This document shows positions 35,499-45,946 of a stretch of DNA of 64,000 bases, piece by piece (position 1 is the first letter of the stretch; every line of letters begins with the position of its first letter). Source of the stretch: Hyphomicrobiales bacterium (GTDB lineage Bacteria > Pseudomonadota > Alphaproteobacteria > Rhizobiales > Rhizobiaceae); the NCBI GenBank assembly GCA_900469955.1, contig UBYX01000033.1:1-64000 (forward strand). Direction: 5' to 3'. The position numbers and the translations under genes are program-made. The notes beneath the pieces are model-generated. The model saw only the letters and a program-made list of their open reading frames with translations, did no database searches and was not told where the DNA came from.

Positions 35499-38400
35499 TC
35501 AGTTGGCGGGTTCCGGCAGCCTCTTTGCCGACGATGTCTCAAGCGGGAAGCCCTCAGCTTCGCTGACAGCCTGCCCGTTGATGCTCACCTTGCCGTCTTC
35601 CACCGCGATCCTGTGCGCGACTTCATCAATGATGATTTCGGCGGTGAAGCCGGTCCAGCCCGTCGGTAGCACGGGGTTCACGAACAACCGGTCGCCTTGG
35701 CGCCGGATGCCGAGGATGCCCTCGACAGCTGCACGATAAAGCCAGCCGGCCGAACCCGTATACCAGCTCCAGCCGCCTCTGCCGGTGTAGGAGCCGTGAC
35801 CGTAGACGTCGGCGGCGACCACATAGGGCTCGACGCGGTAGGTTTCAGCCGCATCACGGCTGAGCGCGTGATTGATCGGATTGAGGATCTGGAAGCATTT
35901 CCACGCATCGTCCCCCCGCTTCAGCGCAGCAAGAGCCAGCACCACCCAGATAGCCGCATGGGTATACTGACCGCCGTTTTCGCGGACGCCGGGCGGATAG
36001 GCGCGGATATAGCCGGGATCCTTGCGCGTTTCCTGGAAAGGTGGCGTGAAGAGGCGGATGATCCCAGCCTGCTCATCGACAAGCTTTTCGAGAACGGCAT
36101 TCATGGCCTGGCTTGCCCGCTCGGGATCGCCTTCCCCCGAAAGCACGCTCCAGGACTGCGCCAGCGAATCGATCCGGCATTCGTCGCTCGAGCTTGAGCC
36201 GAGCGGTGAGCCATCGTCGAAGTAGCCGCGACGGTAGTAGCTTCCGTCCCAGCCCGCTTTCTCCAGCGCCTGCTTCAGACTTTCCAGATGCGCCGTCCAG
36301 TTTTGGACACGCGACCTGTCGTTTCGCTCGGAAGCGTATGGCAGAAAGTTCCGCAAGGCGCTCGCCAGGAACCAGCCGAGCCAGACGCTCATACCGCGGC
36401 CGCCGATGCCGACGCGGTTCATGCCGTCGTTCCAGTCCCCGCCGAGGATCAAGGGCAGGCCTTTTTCTCCAGTCCGGGTGACGGCGATATCCAGAGCCTT
36501 GGCGGCATGTTCGTAAACCGTAGCCGTCTCTGCGGATATCTCCGGTTTGAAGAAGGAGTCGTGCTTGTGTTTTTCAAGAACCGGGCCGTCCAGGAAAGCA
36601 ACCGGCTCATCCAGCAGCGATTTGTCGCCCGTCGCCGAGACATATTGGTGCGCGGCATAGGCGAGCCAAACCACATCGTCGGAGATCATCGTGCGGACAC
36701 CTGCGCCCGAATTCGGCAGCCACCAGTGTTGCACATCGCCTTCGCGGAACTGGCGCGAAGCCGCGTGAATGATTTGATGGCGTGCCAGCGATGGCTCCTG
36801 CACGAGGAAGGCCAGAGTGTCCTGCAGCTGGTCCCGGAAACCATAGGCCCCAGACGACTGATAGAAGGCTGTTCGCGCCATGATCCGGCAGCCAAGCGCC
36901 TGATAGGGAAGCCAGTGGTTGACCAGATTGTCGAGAGACTTGTCCGGCGTGGAAATCTTGAGGCGGCCGGTAAAGCCTTTCCAGAACTGCCGGTTTGCCT
37001 CAAGAGCCGTGTTGAAATCCTCGGCCCGCAGTTCGGCGACGAGCGCCTGAGCCTCTTCCCGGGTTTCCGCATCGCCGAGGAAGAAGGTCATCCTTTTCTC
37101 TTCGCCCGGCGCCAGTTCGAGATCATAGGCGAGTGCCGCGCACGGATCGCCATCGAGATCGAGCGAACCGCTGAGCGCGGAAGCGGACACGACTGCGGCG
37201 GGCAGCTGTACCGAACCGAAGCGTCCGATGAACTCCCGCCGGCTGGTCGTAAAACCGGATGGCGTCTCCCGCATTGCCATGAACGCGAAGCGGCGGTGAT
37301 CGATGCTGTATGGGTTCGTGGCAAAGAGAGTGCCGGCTTCCTCGTCGCGCGTCGACAGAATGAACGGGATAGTCCGCGCAGAATTACTGCCCAGCAGCCA
37401 TTCCGCATATCCATACACGCGCAGCCTGCGAACTTCGGAACCGATGTTGCGAAGGAAGAACGACGTGAGCTTTGCCGAGCGCGTGCGGTCAACCGTCTGC
37501 GTCAGTTCGAGTTTCAAGCCATTGTCTTCGGTCGCGAACACCGAATAGCCGAGCCCGTGTCGAGCTTCGAATTTTACTTCCGGTTTGCGCGACAGAGCCG
37601 CGAACGGCGTCGATACTGTGCCGCTATCCTGGTCGCAGACGTAGAAGGCCTCGCCCGGCCGGTTGATGACCGGATCGTTGCTCCACGGCGTAAGCTGATA
37701 GTCGCGGGAGTTCCGGGCCCAGGTGAAGCCCGCCCCTTCTGCGGACACATGGAAGCCGAACTTCTCGTTCGAGATCACGTTGATCCACGGTTGCGGGGTC
37801 GCCTGCCCGCCTCTCAGGCGGACCACATACTCGCTGCCGTCCTTCGAGAAGCCGCCGTACCCGTTCCAGAATTCCAGATCGGCGGGCGCCTCGGCCTCGG
37901 TGAGCGGCTGGAAGACCTCGCCGTTCAGCAACGGACGCCGGTCGATTTCGATCACCTGATCCTTGGCGGGTGCGAAAATGGACGCCGTACGGTTGAGCTG
38001 ATCGCTGATCTTGCCGTTGCGCGCATGTAGAACCACTCGCGAAGCAGCCACGAGGCCTTCCGACGCAGCCTCGTCGAGAATATCGCGACGGAGGGAGAAA
38101 ACATGCTGACGCTGGCCTTCCTGCTGGCCGAGACGCCGTGCATTCTCCGACAGATACTCGATAGCGTGCTGCATTTCCTGCGCATAGGAGGCTGCGCGCT
38201 CGTTGAAGATCACCAAATCCGAGACGACGCCACGCGAACGCAGGTATTCCTGAGCGCTCATCGCTTCCTTCGCCACCGCCATATCGGCATCGTCGTTGAT
38301 GCGCAGCGTGAAGATCGGGAAATCGCCCGAGATCGCCGCCGGCCAGAGTGACGATTGTGGCTGCATTGCAGCCTGGATCGTAGCCTGGTCCGCACGAAGC

Positions 38401-41400
38401 TGCATATCGGGATAGATGAGGTAGCGCGCCAGATGCTGGAATGCCGCGGCATCCTGGGACGAAACGCCGAGATGGCGCATCTGCACCTGCGTGCGGGTCC
38501 AGGCCTGAGTCAGTTCCGCCTGGAAAGCGTCCGGATGACGGTACCGCTCGATCGCCTGGTCGAGTTCCTCGCGCTTGGGAGCGGCGATCGTCCAGAAGAT
38601 GACGCTCACCTTCTTGCCCGCCGGAACCCGCACGACACGGCGCAGCGACAAGATCGGGTCGAGCGTAAAGCCGTCCGTTCCGGAAAGCGTCGCGCCGGGA
38701 TCAAAGGCGGCCGCTTCTGCAAGTGTGCGACCACGACCGAGGAACTTCCGGCGGTCGGTCTCGAATTCCGTGGGCCGCGCAGACCCTGCATTGTCGGCAG
38801 CAAGATGCGCAATCACCATGTCGGGATCGTTGGGATTGCGCTTGTTGCGCCACGCCCGGATCACATCGCCGCGTTTGCCGATCTCGGTACGGACGAACAT
38901 CCGCGAAAAGACCGGGTGGGCATTGTCGTCGTCTTCTGACGACAGTACCGGCTCCATATAGGAGGTGACCTCAATGAAGCGGTCCTCCGTGCCCATATTC
39001 AGCAAGGTCAGGCGGCGACCTTCCGCATCGTGTTCGGTAGCGACGATGCACTCCACGGTGCTGGTAAAATCGCCGATGGTCTTGTGGAACTCAGCGCGCT
39101 CGTCGCTGAAGATCGCCTTGCTCGTCTCACCCTCCGCACGACGGGGCTCGGACGTTGCCGACCACCATTCGCCGGTCGCGGTGTCGCGAAGGAACAGGAA
39201 CTGGCCCCATCGATCTTCCGTGGGATCCGGTTTCCACCTGGCGACCGACATGCCGTTCCAGCGGGAATAGCCGGAGCCGGTTGCAGTGAGCATCACCGAG
39301 TAGTGGCCATTCGACAGAAGGACCAGTTCCCGGTCCTTGGTCGCCGGATTGGTGATCGTTCGAATTTCCGAACGCAGCAGCTCGCCTTGACCCTTGCCTG
39401 GCGTCTCCTCGTGCTTCGCGCTCATGACCGGGATGTCGCGCGGAGCCTTCTCCTGAAGAAGGAGTTCGGCGGCCTCGATCACCGGATCGGAATGGAAGAA
39501 TTCGCGCAGCAGGCCGTTCATCACCACATTGGCGATCGCAGCGATCGACATGCCATGATGGTGTGCGTAGTAGTTGTATACCACCGCGCAACGCTGCCCC
39601 TCCGGAACACGGGTCGGCGTAAAGTCGACGGCGTCGTGGAAGCCGAACATGCCGAGCGCGCCGAGGGAACGCAGTTCCGCCAGGTTTTCAGCAGCCGAGA
39701 TCGGATCGTACTGACTGGCGAGGATCGAGGCATAGGGGGCTATAACGGCGTTCTGCCCGAGCCCTCGCTTGAGGCCGAGCGTCGGCACACCGAAATTCGT
39801 GTACTGATAGTTGAACAGATGGTCGCGGGCGTTGAAGGCGGCTTCCGAAATGCCCCATGGCGTGCCGAGCCGCTTGCCGTGGTTCATCTGCTCCTTGACC
39901 ACCAGATTGTTGGTCTGGTTCAGGATGCCCCCTTGCCGCTCCTGCATGACGAGCGGCGGCATCAGATATTCGAACATCGAGCCCGACCAGGAGACCAGGG
40001 CGCCCTGTGCGCCGATTGGAACGACCTGACGACCCAGGCGATACCAGTGCTCCGTCGGCAGGTCGCCCTTGGCGATCGCGAAGAGGCTGGTCAGACGGCA
40101 TTCGGATGCCAGCAAGTCGTAGCAGGCTTCATCCAGCTCGTTGCTGTCGACGCGGTATCCGATCGAAAGCAGCCGGCGTTCCTTGCGGAACAGGAAGCTG
40201 AAGTCCATCGAGAACGCGATCGTCCGGGCACGATCCCGCAGGGCAGCGAGCCGCTCGCGCAGCGATTCGATATTGGAATTGTCAAAGACGTTGTCGGCGA
40301 TATGCGCCTCGCAGGAATATACGAGGGACGCCGCCCAGCGGGTCACTTCATCGCTCTGAACCGACCGGACCTCGTGATCGAGATTGGCCGCCAGTTTCTG
40401 GATCTCTCGCGCCAGAACCGTCAGGTTGATGATGCGGATCGAGGCAAACTCGTGTTCCCGTTTGACGGCAGCAAGGGCGTTCCCGAAGCCGGCGATGCGC
40501 TCCTCGAGCCGACGACGCAACGGGCGCACCGTCTTGCGGTCATCCGGCAGAGCGCTCAGCGTCTCGGCGAGGATCCCCGCGACATCGCCAATGCCATCGA
40601 GATTGCCCTGCAGGTGAGCGGACGGCGCTTCCGCCCATATGCGGCAGGCGGACGAGATCGCGATCAGATGGCCGGCGAGATTGCCGCTGTCGACGGCGGA
40701 GATATAGGGCTGGCCGAGCGGCTTCAACGTATCGCTGTGATACCAGTTGTAGAGATGTCCGCGGAACTTCTCCATTTTTTCGATCGTCGAGATCGTCTGC
40801 TCGAGACGCTCGATCGTATCGGTGAAGCTGATCCAGCCGAAGTGACGCGCAGAGATCGTCGACAGCAGATAGACGCCGATATTGGTCGGCGAAGTGCGCT
40901 TGGCGATGATCGGCTCAGGACGTTCCTGGAAATTGTCCGGCGGCAGGTAGTTCTGTTCGAGCGTGACGAAGGTCTCGAAATACCGCCAGGTGCGGCGGGC
41001 GATCTTGCGCAGTTCAACGGACACCGAATCCGGAACAAAGAGACGATCTTCCGTTTCCGCCGACTGGCTGACATACCACGCAACGAGCGGCGAAAAGATC
41101 CAGAGCACGGCGAAAGGAATGCCCACCAGAAACGCATTGTCGCCGGGCAGAGCCGAAAGGATGATGCTCAGAACGGCAATCGTGGGCGCATGCCACATCG
41201 CGCGATAATAGTCCTGCGGGCTGCCCTGGGCGCTCGACTGGATCGATGCGGCCGTACGCCATTCCAGCATCAGCTTGCGGCTGAAGAACAGCCGGTAGAG
41301 CGAGCGCGCGATCGCGTCCGTCATGATGCAGGCGGTATCGGCAATGAAGACGACGCGAAGTGCGACTTGCGCGTTGGCCGAACGCATGTCCGACCAGAGC

Positions 41401-44003
41401 GAATAGAAATGCGCACCAGGCACGATATCGGTCGAGCGCGGCAGCAGGCCGGTCACCAGAGAGAGCGTCGGCGCGACGAACAGCAGGAAAATCAGCAGGA
41501 TCTGCCAGATCAGCGCGCCGAGCGGATCCATGAAGTACCAGCCGAGAACCGAGGCGAAGAACCAGGCGATCGGGGTAAGCGAGCGGCGAAGATTGTCGAT
41601 CATCTTCCAGCGGCCGAGCGCCGTGACGCCCCGCGTCGGATCCAGAATGTAGGACAGCAATTGCCAGTCGCCGCGCGCCCAGCGATGCTGGCGGGAAACC
41701 TCCACCTCGTACCGAACCGGAAAATCCTCGACCAGTTCGATGTCGGTGATCAGGGCGCAGCGGGCAAAAGAGCCTTCCAGGAGGTCGTGCGATAGGACGG
41801 AGTTTTCATCGATCCGGCCTTTGAGCGACGCTTCGAAAGCATCGACGTGATATAGACCTTTGCCCGTAAAGGTGCCCTCGCCGGTGAGATCCTGATACAC
41901 ATCGGATACCGTGAAGACATAGGGATCGAGGCCACGGCCGACCGAGAAGACGCGCTGGAAGACGGATGCCTCTTTGCCGGTCGTCAGCGATGGCGTCACA
42001 CGCGGCTGCATCAGGCCATAACCGTGGATCACGCGATTGCTCTTCGGATCGAGCACCGGCCGGTTGATCGGATGATGCATTTTGCCGACGAGCTTCGTCA
42101 CCGCATCCCGCATTAGGCGAGTATCGGCGTCGAGGGTCATGACGTACTGGACCTCCGCAGGCACCATGTTGGCACCCGGCAGATAGGTCGTATCCTGGTC
42201 GCCGCGAAGCAGCAAATTCAGTTCGTGCAGCTTTCCGCGCTTGCGCTCCCAGCCCATCCACGCACCTTCATTGGGATTGAAGAGGCGGCGCCGGTGCAGG
42301 AGATAAAAACGTGTCTTGCCGTCATGAGCATATTTGGCGCTGAGTGCCGCAATCTCGCGCTTGGCGTAGTCGAGAATTTCAAGATCCGCATCCGTCTCTT
42401 CCAGCTTGCTGTCACGCCAGTCGCTCAGCAGCGAAAAATAGATTTCGCCGCGCGGATTGGCGAGATAATGAACCTCGAGATTGCGGACGAGTTCATCGAC
42501 CGTGTCGCGGTCGGTGATCAGGCATGGCACCGCGACGAGCGTTCTCGCATCCTCCGGGATGCCTTCCTTGAATTCATAGCCGACAAGGCGCGCCGGACGG
42601 ACCACATAGGTCACGAGGGTATTGAACAGGCCCGTCGCACCTTCCGACGCAGGCAGGGCGAACATCAGCAGGAAGAAGAACACGACCGGCAGCGGCATAT
42701 CCGACTGCACGAGGAACCAGCCGGCGATTGCCATTGCCAGCACGGTCAACAGGATGACGGGGCCGGCGATGGCAAACCAGTTGAGCCGCCGAACGAGACG
42801 AACTGTCTGCTGAACGAAAAGCGGCTTGTAACCAACGGCCGCTTCCAACTCCCTGCGCCGGCGTCCGACGATGAAGGCGCCGATATTGCTTTCGCGCGGA
42901 TCATCACTTTCCTGGGCTGCCTGTTCGGCGAGCCTGATCGCCGCGTTGGCGACCTCGCTTTCGCTCCTGCGGGAGCGGCGGGCGATCTGTTCGATGCGGT
43001 TGCGATAGGCATTGCGCGAACCGAAATCGAGGGCTTCGTAGTCGGTACGGTCTCGGAAGATCTTGTCGATCTGCGAAACTTCTTCGAACCAGACGCTCCA
43101 CTCCGTATCATCGATGTGGCGCAGGCTCTTGATGATATTGCCCATCGTCACATTGCCGGACGAAAGCCGGTTTTGTTCGGCGAGCATCACCTCTTCGACA
43201 TCGGTTCCCGCCTGCTCGAGCCGCTGCTCCAGCCAGGTGACCGCAAAGCCGGAGGACTGGGAGGCATTCCGCAGACGATAGAGAAACTGGGTGATGAACG
43301 TATTGTCGCTGGTGAGCCCTTCAATGCTCCTGAGCACATCTGCGCTGGCGGCTTCGTCGTTGAGCCGTATGACCTCGTCGGCAACATCGTTTGCACGGCG
43401 ACGCATGTTACGTGAACGGTCGACGCGGGTGGCGATACGGCGAAGGTTTTCGATGAGAACAAAGCGGATGAATGACGGAAGAGCCCAGAGTTCGCCGATC
43501 TCGAGCGGCTCTTCCACCTGGAACCCCTCGACCATGGCGGCCAGAGCGTCCTGGGAAACGCTGCTGTGAGTGTGGGCGACATAGAGCCACGCCACCGCGA
43601 GCACGCGCGGTATCTCCTGCCCCGCAACCGTCATCGTCGGGAGCTGGCGATAGAACTTCTTTGGAAAGTCGCGACGGACTTCCTGGATCGCTTCTTCCAC
43701 AATGTAGTAGTTGTCGAGCAGCCACTCCGCGGCCGGCGTGATCGACGCCCCGGCATCCACATCCGTAGCCGTTGCGCGGTAGACACGGAAGATTTCCTTC
43801 TCGTTCTCCTGATGACGCTTGAAGAAATCGAACTCGAGGAAACCGGGCAGGCTGGAAGTGCCCTCTTTGCCGAGCTTTTCGCCGCACTCCCTCAACGCAT
43901 CGATATTGAAATACGTCGAGCGGATCGAATCGTTGTGATCGATCTGCTTGGCTTCGGTGTCACGCGAGGAAGCTGGCTGCGGATTCTGAAAGGACATGGA
44001 CAC
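35499..44003 (-). CDS. ndvB: Cyclic beta-1,2-glucan synthase
   Basis: Giant inner-membrane enzyme of 2834 residues, the length of NdvB/ChvB. It starts, elongates and closes cyclic glucans of osmoprotective and symbiotic importance. The N-terminal part has several membrane helices and a GT84 glycosyltransferase domain with LDADTRL near residue 626 and QHRWARGDWQ near 774. A central glycoamylase-like domain (about 1250-1650) is thought to cyclise the chain. The C-terminal GH94 phosphorylase-like part has YGFRDQLQDT near 2390 and GGDWNDGMNRVG near 2524. The gene is intact with no stops or frame breaks and converges with ndvA. Confidence 0.96.
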   Translation of the reverse strand: MSMSFQNPQPASSRDTEAKQIDHNDSIRSTYFNIDALRECGEKLGKEGTSSLPGFLEFDFFKRHQENEKEIFRVYRATATDVDAGASITPAAEWLLDNYYIVEEAIQEVRRDFPKKFYRQLPTMTVAGQEIPRVLAVAWLYVAHTHSSVSQDALAAMVEGFQVEEPLEIGELWALPSFIRFVLIENLRRIATRVDRSRNMRRRANDVADEVIRLNDEAASADVLRSIEGLTSDNTFITQFLYRLRNASQSSGFAVTWLEQRLEQAGTDVEEVMLAEQNRLSSGNVTMGNIIKSLRHIDDTEWSVWFEEVSQIDKIFRDRTDYEALDFGSRNAYRNRIEQIARRSRRSESEVANAAIRLAEQAAQESDDPRESNIGAFIVGRRRRELEAAVGYKPLFVQQTVRLVRRLNWFAIAGPVILLTVLAMAIAGWFLVQSDMPLPVVFFFLLMFALPASEGATGLFNTLVTYVVRPARLVGYEFKEGIPEDARTLVAVPCLITDRDTVDELVRNLEVHYLANPRGEIYFSLLSDWRDSKLEETDADLEILDYAKREIAALSAKYAHDGKTRFYLLHRRRLFNPNEGAWMGWERKRGKLHELNLLLRGDQDTTYLPGANMVPAEVQYVMTLDADTRLMRDAVTKLVGKMHHPINRPVLDPKSNRVIHGYGLMQPRVTPSLTTGKEASVFQRVFSVGRGLDPYVFTVSDVYQDLTGEGTFTGKGLYHVDAFEASLKGRIDENSVLSHDLLEGSFARCALITDIELVEDFPVRYEVEVSRQHRWARGDWQLLSYILDPTRGVTALGRWKMIDNLRRSLTPIAWFFASVLGWYFMDPLGALIWQILLIFLLFVAPTLSLVTGLLPRSTDIVPGAHFYSLWSDMRSANAQVALRVVFIADTACIMTDAIARSLYRLFFSRKLMLEWRTAASIQSSAQGSPQDYYRAMWHAPTIAVLSIILSALPGDNAFLVGIPFAVLWIFSPLVAWYVSQSAETEDRLFVPDSVSVELRKIARRTWRYFETFVTLEQNYLPPDNFQERPEPIIAKRTSPTNIGVYLLSTISARHFGWISFTDTIERLEQTISTIEKMEKFRGHLYNWYHSDTLKPLGQPYISAVDSGNLAGHLIAISSACRIWAEAPSAHLQGNLDGIGDVAGILAETLSALPDDRKTVRPLRRRLEERIAGFGNALAAVKREHEFASIRIINLTVLAREIQKLAANLDHEVRSVQSDEVTRWAASLVYSCEAHIADNVFDNSNIESLRERLAALRDRARTIAFSMDFSFLFRKERRLLSIGYRVDSNELDEACYDLLASECRLTSLFAIAKGDLPTEHWYRLGRQVVPIGAQGALVSWSGSMFEYLMPPLVMQERQGGILNQTNNLVVKEQMNHGKRLGTPWGISEAAFNARDHLFNYQYTNFGVPTLGLKRGLGQNAVIAPYASILASQYDPISAAENLAELRSLGALGMFGFHDAVDFTPTRVPEGQRCAVVYNYYAHHHGMSIAAIANVVMNGLLREFFHSDPVIEAAELLLQEKAPRDIPVMSAKHEETPGKGQGELLRSEIRTITNPATKDRELVLLSNGHYSVMLTATGSGYSRWNGMSVARWKPDPTEDRWGQFLFLRDTATGEWWSATSEPRRAEGETSKAIFSDERAEFHKTIGDFTSTVECIVATEHDAEGRRLTLLNMGTEDRFIEVTSYMEPVLSSEDDDNAHPVFSRMFVRTEIGKRGDVIRAWRNKRNPNDPDMVIAHLAADNAGSARPTEFETDRRKFLGRGRTLAEAAAFDPGATLSGTDGFTLDPILSLRRVVRVPAGKKVSVIFWTIAAPKREELDQAIERYRHPDAFQAELTQAWTRTQVQMRHLGVSSQDAAAFQHLARYLIYPDMQLRADQATIQAAMQPQSSLWPAAISGDFPIFTLRINDDADMAVAKEAMSAQEYLRSRGVVSDLVIFNERAASYAQEMQHAIEYLSENARRLGQQEGQRQHVFSLRRDILDEAASEGLVAASRVVLHARNGKISDQLNRTASIFAPAKDQVIEIDRRPLLNGEVFQPLTEAEAPADLEFWNGYGGFSKDGSEYVVRLRGGQATPQPWINVISNEKFGFHVSAEGAGFTWARNSRDYQLTPWSNDPVINRPGEAFYVCDQDSGTVSTPFAALSRKPEVKFEARHGLGYSVFATEDNGLKLELTQTVDRTRSAKLTSFFLRNIGSEVRRLRVYGYAEWLLGSNSARTIPFILSTRDEEAGTLFATNPYSIDHRRFAFMAMRETPSGFTTSRREFIGRFGSVQLPAAVVSASALSGSLDLDGDPCAALAYDLELAPGEEKRMTFFLGDAETREEAQALVAELRAEDFNTALEANRQFWKGFTGRLKISTPDKSLDNLVNHWLPYQALGCRIMARTAFYQSSGAYGFRDQLQDTLAFLVQEPSLARHQIIHAASRQFREGDVQHWWLPNSGAGVRTMISDDVVWLAYAAHQYVSATGDKSLLDEPVAFLDGPVLEKHKHDSFFKPEISAETATVYEHAAKALDIAVTRTGEKGLPLILGGDWNDGMNRVGIGGRGMSVWLGWFLASALRNFLPYASERNDRSRVQNWTAHLESLKQALEKAGWDGSYYRRGYFDDGSPLGSSSSDECRIDSLAQSWSVLSGEGDPERASQAMNAVLEKLVDEQAGIIRLFTPPFQETRKDPGYIRAYPPGVRENGGQYTHAAIWVVLALAALKRGDDAWKCFQILNPINHALSRDAAETYRVEPYVVAADVYGHGSYTGRGGWSWYTGSAGWLYRAAVEGILGIRRQGDRLFVNPVLPTGWTGFTAEIIIDEVAHRIAVEDGKVSINGQAVSEAEGFPLETSSAKRLPEPAN

Positions 44004-44400
44004 GGGCTTCTGAGTGAGAAAACTCTAGGGGTTCGTCGGCCTCGCCTTACTCGGCCTGCATTGGAAGCGCCAGTCATCATTTTGATTATGGTGACTGGCC
44101 CGACGCAAATCGGCGAAGAGGGGAAATAGAGGGCAGTAACGATATTGCAAATAACTGTCCAAAATCTATTGCCCGCTTTTGGCGGATTAACACATAAACG
44201 CCTCTACCGGCACAAGCCTGAATGAAAGCTGAACAACAGCAGGGCTTTGATAAGACGGAAGATTCACCTTCGACAACGACGGCGGCCCGCCCACATGAAA
44301 TTTGATCGGAAACCGGGTTACGTCGGCAAGGCGGCGCTGCTATCCATGTCGAGCGGAAGGTGTCTCGACCACCGCAGACAAACCGAGCGAAGGCAGTGTT
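44004..44400. other. Divergent intergenic region upstream of ndvB
   Basis: About 400 bases between divergent ndvB and the M20 amidohydrolase gene. It must carry the ndvB promoter. The only structure seen is a small hairpin CCGC-TTTTG-GCGG near 44167-44179. No gene or known RNA was recognised. Confidence 0.5.
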
Positions 44401-44406
44401 TTGGCG

Positions 44407-45570
44407 ATGACGGTACAATTTTCGAACTACATGGCCGAAGTGGTGGCAACCCGCCGCTATCTTCATCAACATCCGGAACTGGGGCTTTCAGAATTCAACA
44501 CGTCCGATTTCGTGGCCCGGCAGCTCACCGAATTCGGCTACGAGGTCACCCGCGGCCTCGCCCAGACCGGACTTGTGGCCACGTTGAGAAACGGGACCAG
44601 CAATCGGTCGATCGGTATTCGTGCGGATATCGACGCATTGCCGATCGAAGAAGAGACGGGTGCGGAATACGCAAGCCAGAACAAAGGCCTGATGCATGCC
44701 TGCGGCCATGACGGCCACACGGCCATGCTACTCGGCGCAGCCAGGATTCTCGCTGAACGAAGAAACTTCGACGGCACGGTCCATCTGATTTTTCAACCGG
44801 CGGAGGAAAACTTCGCCGGTGCGAAACTGATGATCGAGGACGGCTTGTTCGACCGCTTTCCCTGTGATGCCGTCTTCGGCCTTCACAACGACCCTACCTT
44901 GCCGTTCGGAAAGATCGTCGTGAAGGAGGGGCCCATATTGGCCGCTGCCGACGAATGTCATATCGTCATCAACGGGCGGGGCGGTCACGGCGCGGAGCCT
45001 CAATCGGCATCCGACCCGATCGTCTGCGGCGCAAGCATCATCATGGCCCTCCAGACCATCACCTCCCGAAACATCCATCCGCTTGACCCGGTGGTTGTCA
45101 CCGTCGGCTCTTTCCGCGGTGGCATGGCGAGCAACGTGATCCCGGAACGCGCCGAGATGCGGCTAACGATCCGCTCCTATGATCCTGCCGTGCGCGACAG
45201 GCTGGAGGAACGCGTCCGCATGATTGCCGAAGGCCAGGCTGCCAGCTTCGGCATGACCGTCACGATCAACTACGAGCGCGGTTACGACGCAACAATCAAC
45301 CACAAGGCCGAAACCGACTTTGTCCGCGAACTGGCTAAAGGGATACTCGGAGAAGAGAATGTCGAAGACCTGGAAAGGACATCGATGGGCAGCGAGGATT
45401 TTGGTTTCATGCTGAAAGAGCGTCCGGGCAGCTATTTCCTGCTGGGTACGAAACGGACCGACAACGACCCGCCGCTGCACCACCCGCAGTTCGATTTCAA
45501 TGATGATGCGCTGCCGATCGGGACAAGCTTCTGGGTCGAACTTGCAGAAGCTTATCTGCCGGCGAAATAG
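44407..45570 (+). CDS. M20-family amidohydrolase (hippurate hydrolase/aminoacylase-like)
   Basis: Predicted zinc peptidase-like hydrolase of 387 residues that releases amino acids from N-acyl forms. Metal-binding motifs of the IAA-amino-acid/HipO group are present: RADIDALPI, ACGHDGHTAMLLGAA with the Cys and His ligands, and FQPAEENFAGA with the catalytic Glu pair. MGSEDFGFM near the end supplies another ligand. TTG 44401, two codons upstream, has the better-placed GAAGG and may be the true start. A possible bidirectional terminator follows. Confidence 0.88.
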   Translation: MTVQFSNYMAEVVATRRYLHQHPELGLSEFNTSDFVARQLTEFGYEVTRGLAQTGLVATLRNGTSNRSIGIRADIDALPIEEETGAEYASQNKGLMHACGHDGHTAMLLGAARILAERRNFDGTVHLIFQPAEENFAGAKLMIEDGLFDRFPCDAVFGLHNDPTLPFGKIVVKEGPILAAADECHIVINGRGGHGAEPQSASDPIVCGASIIMALQTITSRNIHPLDPVVVTVGSFRGGMASNVIPERAEMRLTIRSYDPAVRDRLEERVRMIAEGQAASFGMTVTINYERGYDATINHKAETDFVRELAKGILGEENVEDLERTSMGSEDFGFMLKERPGSYFLLGTKRTDNDPPLHHPQFDFNDDALPIGTSFWVELAEAYLPAK

Positions 45571-45580
45571 CCCTTGAAAG

Positions 45581-45616
45581 CAAAACACCTCCCGAGCCGG
45601 CGGAGCGCGGGAGGTG
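45581..45616. terminator. Bidirectional terminator between the M20 gene and the small membrane-protein gene
   Basis: The arms CACCTCCCG (45586-45594) and CGGGAGGTG (45608-45616) pair perfectly. On the minus strand the stem is followed by TTTTGCTTT, making it a good terminator for the 44-residue gene. It also ends 46 bases after the M20 stop on plus. Confidence 0.8.
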
Positions 45617-45643
45617 CCATGCGGTCTTGGGAGGACCGGAAGC

Positions 45644-45778
45644 TTACGGAAAAAGCCCGAGCACTACGGCGCCGACGAAAATGAAGGATGCCGAAACCAG
45701 GGCGGCATTGGCCGCCCACTGCCATCTGCTAACGCTGCGAACGGGAAAAGGCCGTGTCTGATGCTGTAGCTGGCGCAT
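45644..45778 (-). CDS. Unannotated 44-residue single-span membrane protein
   Basis: A short gene starting ATG 45778 with a GGGAGG ribosome site 4 bases upstream. It encodes a basic head (MRQLQHQTRPFPVRSVSRW) and one hydrophobic helix (about residues 21-43, LVSASFIFVGAVVLGLF). A stop and then a strong terminator follow. The package of ribosome site, membrane helix and terminator supports a real gene. The function is unknown, and I do not recognise the family. Confidence 0.65.
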   Translation of the reverse strand: MRQLQHQTRPFPVRSVSRWQWAANAALVSASFIFVGAVVLGLFP

Positions 45779-45831
45779 GGATGCCTCCCGGGCTCTGGTG
45801 CCGCCCTTTGCGAGCGTTACCCTATGCTATC

Positions 45832-45858
45832 TTATCTCGATAAACCCGATAGAGATAA
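45832..45858. repeat. TTATCTC/GAGATAA inverted repeat upstream of the small gene
   Basis: The arms TTATCTC (45832-45838) and GAGATAA (45852-45858) are separated by 13 bases, 54 bases upstream of the 44-residue gene. The position suits an operator or promoter element for it. Confidence 0.4.
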
Positions 45859-45946
45859 TGTTTCACGCAGCCACACGTTCCGTAGAAAATCGTTTTTTCT
45901 TAATGGCCATTCCTGGGAGTTAACGGTTTGTTATTTCCCGAGCCTC

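Noticed and set aside
39030-41795. Open frame of 921 codons on the plus strand opposite ndvB
   Set aside because: Antisense shadow of ndvB; it is rich in Arg/Asp/Gly from codon complementarity and has no domain, ribosome site or promoter.
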